A stretch of DNA of 64,000 bases from assembly GCF_000186225.1 (NCBI RefSeq), contig NC_014933.1, forward strand, positions 3,596,001-3,660,000. The letters run 5' to 3'. The DNA comes from Bacteroides helcogenes P 36-108 (GTDB taxonomy: Bacteria; Bacteroidota; Bacteroidia; Bacteroidales; Bacteroidaceae). Numbering within the stretch: position 1 is the stretch's first letter; every line of letters begins with the position of its first letter. Positions 62,386-64,000 of the stretch are shown here, one piece after another. The notes beneath the pieces are model-generated. The model made no database searches and was not told the DNA's origin. It saw nothing but the letters and a program-made list of their open reading frames with translations. Made by a program: the position numbers and the translations under genes.

Positions 62386-63408
62386 TCATTTTACCAGAAA
62401 TACCGGATAATCATCAATGTCTTGCCTGATATATCTTGCCATCAACATAGCCTGCACATAAGGCAGAAGTCCTATTTCCACTTTTTCATTCAAATAAGGA
62501 TGAATGATTACTTCCCGCTTCCTACTCTGCCATGCTGAAATAAATGTTTTCTTTCCTTTATCTGTCATTACAACCCCACTATCACCTTGAAACAAAAAGT
62601 CCTTAGTCGTTATCTGCCTTTTATTGATTAACGACAAGACAAAACGGTCTCCAAGATAAGCACGTAATTCTTCCATCATATCCAAAGCCAACGACGTGCG
62701 TCCAGGACGAAGCGTATGAAGAAATCCTACGTATGGGTCGAGGCCAACAGTTTCGAGTGCGGCAGCAACATCATTTGCAATCAAAGTATAAGCAAAAGAC
62801 AGCATGGCATTTACAGCATCCTTAGGAGGACGACGGTTACGGCCATAAAATGGAAAATCAGCCTTCTGATTAAGTATCAAGACCGGTAACACTTCAAAAT
62901 AGGCATTTGAAGCCATACCTTCATACCCAATTAGTGTTGTCTTATCTTGAGCCTTCAAAGCATCACGCTTGGCACGTTCCAATACTTGCACCGCCCTATT
63001 AATATCTTCATTCTCACCATAATCGCGAATATATCTCCTCAATATATTACGATAGTTTTGAATCTTCCCCCCAATCATCAACTGCGCCACATGTAACGAC
63101 CAAGATGCATCATCCGACAATTGGTACTGTTTTTTGCGTAACAGTACATTCCCTTTCGTAGCACCTTGAACCCTGCTAACAAACCTACCGTTTGGAGAAA
63201 GAAACGTAAGTGATATGCCATTGTCACTACATAGTTTCATCACGCCGGGACTTGCTCCCATGTATCCGAATGTAACGATGCCTTCTATATTTATGACAGG
63301 AATACGAAACACCTCCTCCTGCTGAACAGATATAACGACATTCAGCCCGTCCTTACTAAGATACGCTTCCGGTGTCGTCACATACAAAGTATTCAAAAGC
63401 TTTCTCAT
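62386..63408 (-). CDS. cas1: CRISPR-associated integrase Cas1 (type I-C)
   Basis: 340 residues, the length of type I-C Cas1. N-terminal beta-domain (start MRKLLNTLYVTTPEAYLSKDG), then the helical catalytic domain with the metal-binding Glu in YEGMASNAYF, His in GFLHTLRPGRTSLALDMMEELR and the nearby Asp. It inserts new spacers at the leader-side repeat. It starts inside the cas4 stop (4-base overlap). Confidence 0.97.
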   Translation of the reverse strand: MRKLLNTLYVTTPEAYLSKDGLNVVISVQQEEVFRIPVINIEGIVTFGYMGASPGVMKLCSDNGISLTFLSPNGRFVSRVQGATKGNVLLRKKQYQLSDDASWSLHVAQLMIGGKIQNYRNILRRYIRDYGENEDINRAVQVLERAKRDALKAQDKTTLIGYEGMASNAYFEVLPVLILNQKADFPFYGRNRRPPKDAVNAMLSFAYTLIANDVAAALETVGLDPYVGFLHTLRPGRTSLALDMMEELRAYLGDRFVLSLINKRQITTKDFLFQGDSGVVMTDKGKKTFISAWQSRKREVIIHPYLNEKVEIGLLPYVQAMLMARYIRQDIDDYPVFLVK

Positions 63409-64000
63409 TGGTACAGATTTCTATTAAGGTAATTATCTACCGAAGTACAATTCTTCACCGTTTCCGGCATGCAAATATCTTTCAACGAGCACTTATCACA
63501 ATGTTTTCCATATTCAGCCTTCGGAATAACCGCTTTACTAAATATATCGTGCATATCCCGAACACATTGTCTGACTATATCTCGCAGTTCCTCCGTGATA
63601 TCCACATTAACCCGATGGCGAAGCTCCCCATAAAAGAACACACCGTATGGTATATGGATAGCATACATTTCTTCTATACACATGACTTGTGCTGCCAACT
63701 GCACTTCATCCACCTCGTTTCTTTTCGGTTTACCATGTTTATACTCCACAGCAACCGGTTGCCATCGTCCCGGATAGTTGGGATGCAAGATAGTATTTTC
63801 AAGAGAAGAAGACGGAAGTAACTCTATGGCATCAGAGATACCATAGAGCCCAAGTTCACGCGAAGCGATATTCACCGCACGCAATGTTATCTGGTCACCA
63901 CACTTTTGTCTATAAAACGGATCATCTACATGCTTGTGCATAATCTGCCCTTCGATGGTGAGACGATTATCGTCCCATTGCTGCTCAATGTGTATCAAAG
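63405..64000 (-). CDS. cas4: CRISPR-associated exonuclease Cas4, 5' end beyond the window
   Basis: About 198 residues are visible; the frame is open to the window edge, where it reads LIHIEQQW, which in the family follows FCPRQWA. About 20-25 N-terminal residues with the first Fe-S Cys are outside. RecB-type nuclease core (VAVEYKHGKPKRNEVDEVQLAAQVMCIEE) and C-terminal Fe-S cluster CDKCSLKDIC with flanking Pro. It trims protospacers for PAM-correct acquisition. It overlaps cas1 by 4 bases. Interference genes cas3, cas5, cas8c and cas7 are expected to the right. Confidence 0.94.
   Translation of the reverse strand, partial: LIHIEQQWDDNRLTIEGQIMHKHVDDPFYRQKCGDQITLRAVNIASRELGLYGISDAIELLPSSSLENTILHPNYPGRWQPVAVEYKHGKPKRNEVDEVQLAAQVMCIEEMYAIHIPYGVFFYGELRHRVNVDITEELRDIVRQCVRDMHDIFSKAVIPKAEYGKHCDKCSLKDICMPETVKNCTSVDNYLNRNLYQ

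Overview
The window reads as a chromosome segment from a gut Bacteroides (Bacteroidota). Evidence: SusC/SusD outer-membrane pairs, a hybrid one-protein sensor regulator, BACON and SusE/SusF starch-binding lipoproteins, OadG/OadA/OadB sodium-pump genes, Maf and KdsC housekeeping genes, and promoters with the Bacteroides -7 box TAnnTTTG (matched perfectly ahead of many genes) rather than sigma-70 boxes. Species cannot be decided from the sequence alone. No rRNA and no insertion sequence were seen; there is one tRNA (Ala, GGC).

Layout. 1-9.2 kb: cell-envelope and housekeeping genes (a cut-off endonuclease/exonuclease/phosphatase gene, a decayed MscS remnant, PAP2 phosphatase plus LtaS-like transferase, a small transaldolase, a frameshifted propeller lipoprotein, a membrane TPR-HTH regulator, a ModF-like double ABC ATPase, a Cys-rich protein). 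9.4-12.5 kb: pullulanase, ruvC, a DUF4286-type gene and tRNA-Ala. 12.7-20.1 kb: an operon of zinc metalloprotease, SusC and SusD, probably for protein or peptide use. 20.4-29.0 kb: pheS, an MFS carrier, nth, pgk, a porin and two tandem dicarboxylate-type transporters (Dcu and SLC13/DASS). 29.2-35.7 kb: a TPR protein, a tight five-gene operon (nitroreductase, small membrane protein, DUF2520, KdsC, Maf) and a GNAT/FemAB-like gene.

35.7-56.2 kb is the main accessory region: a starch-utilisation locus. On the minus strand lie a hybrid sensor, a GH53 endo-galactanase, susC, susD, susE, susF and a BACON-GH13 enzyme in the place of susG. Divergently on the plus strand lie a LacI-family regulator, an MFS sugar carrier and a GH65 maltose-phosphorylase-like enzyme. 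A LacI-type pseudo-palindrome with a central CG occurs upstream of susC and again between the hybrid sensor and lacI, and a half-match lies upstream of the GH13 gene. This suggests that the LacI protein ties the surface Sus machinery to the cytoplasmic maltose branch. The model is: starch is bound and cut at the surface (SusC-F, GH13), oligosaccharides enter through SusC, maltose passes the inner membrane through the MFS carrier, and GH65 phosphorolyses it. The hybrid sensor lacks the usual receiver domain, and GH53 is out of place in a starch locus; together they may be an inserted or retained galactan module.

56.3-60.5 kb: the sodium-pumping decarboxylase operon oadG-oadA-oadB and an HU-like protein. 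60.9-64.0 kb: a type I-C CRISPR locus: an array of 14 repeats and 13 spacers (with a probable further decayed repeat at the trailer end), leader, cas2, cas1 and the start-truncated cas4; the effector genes must lie beyond the right edge.
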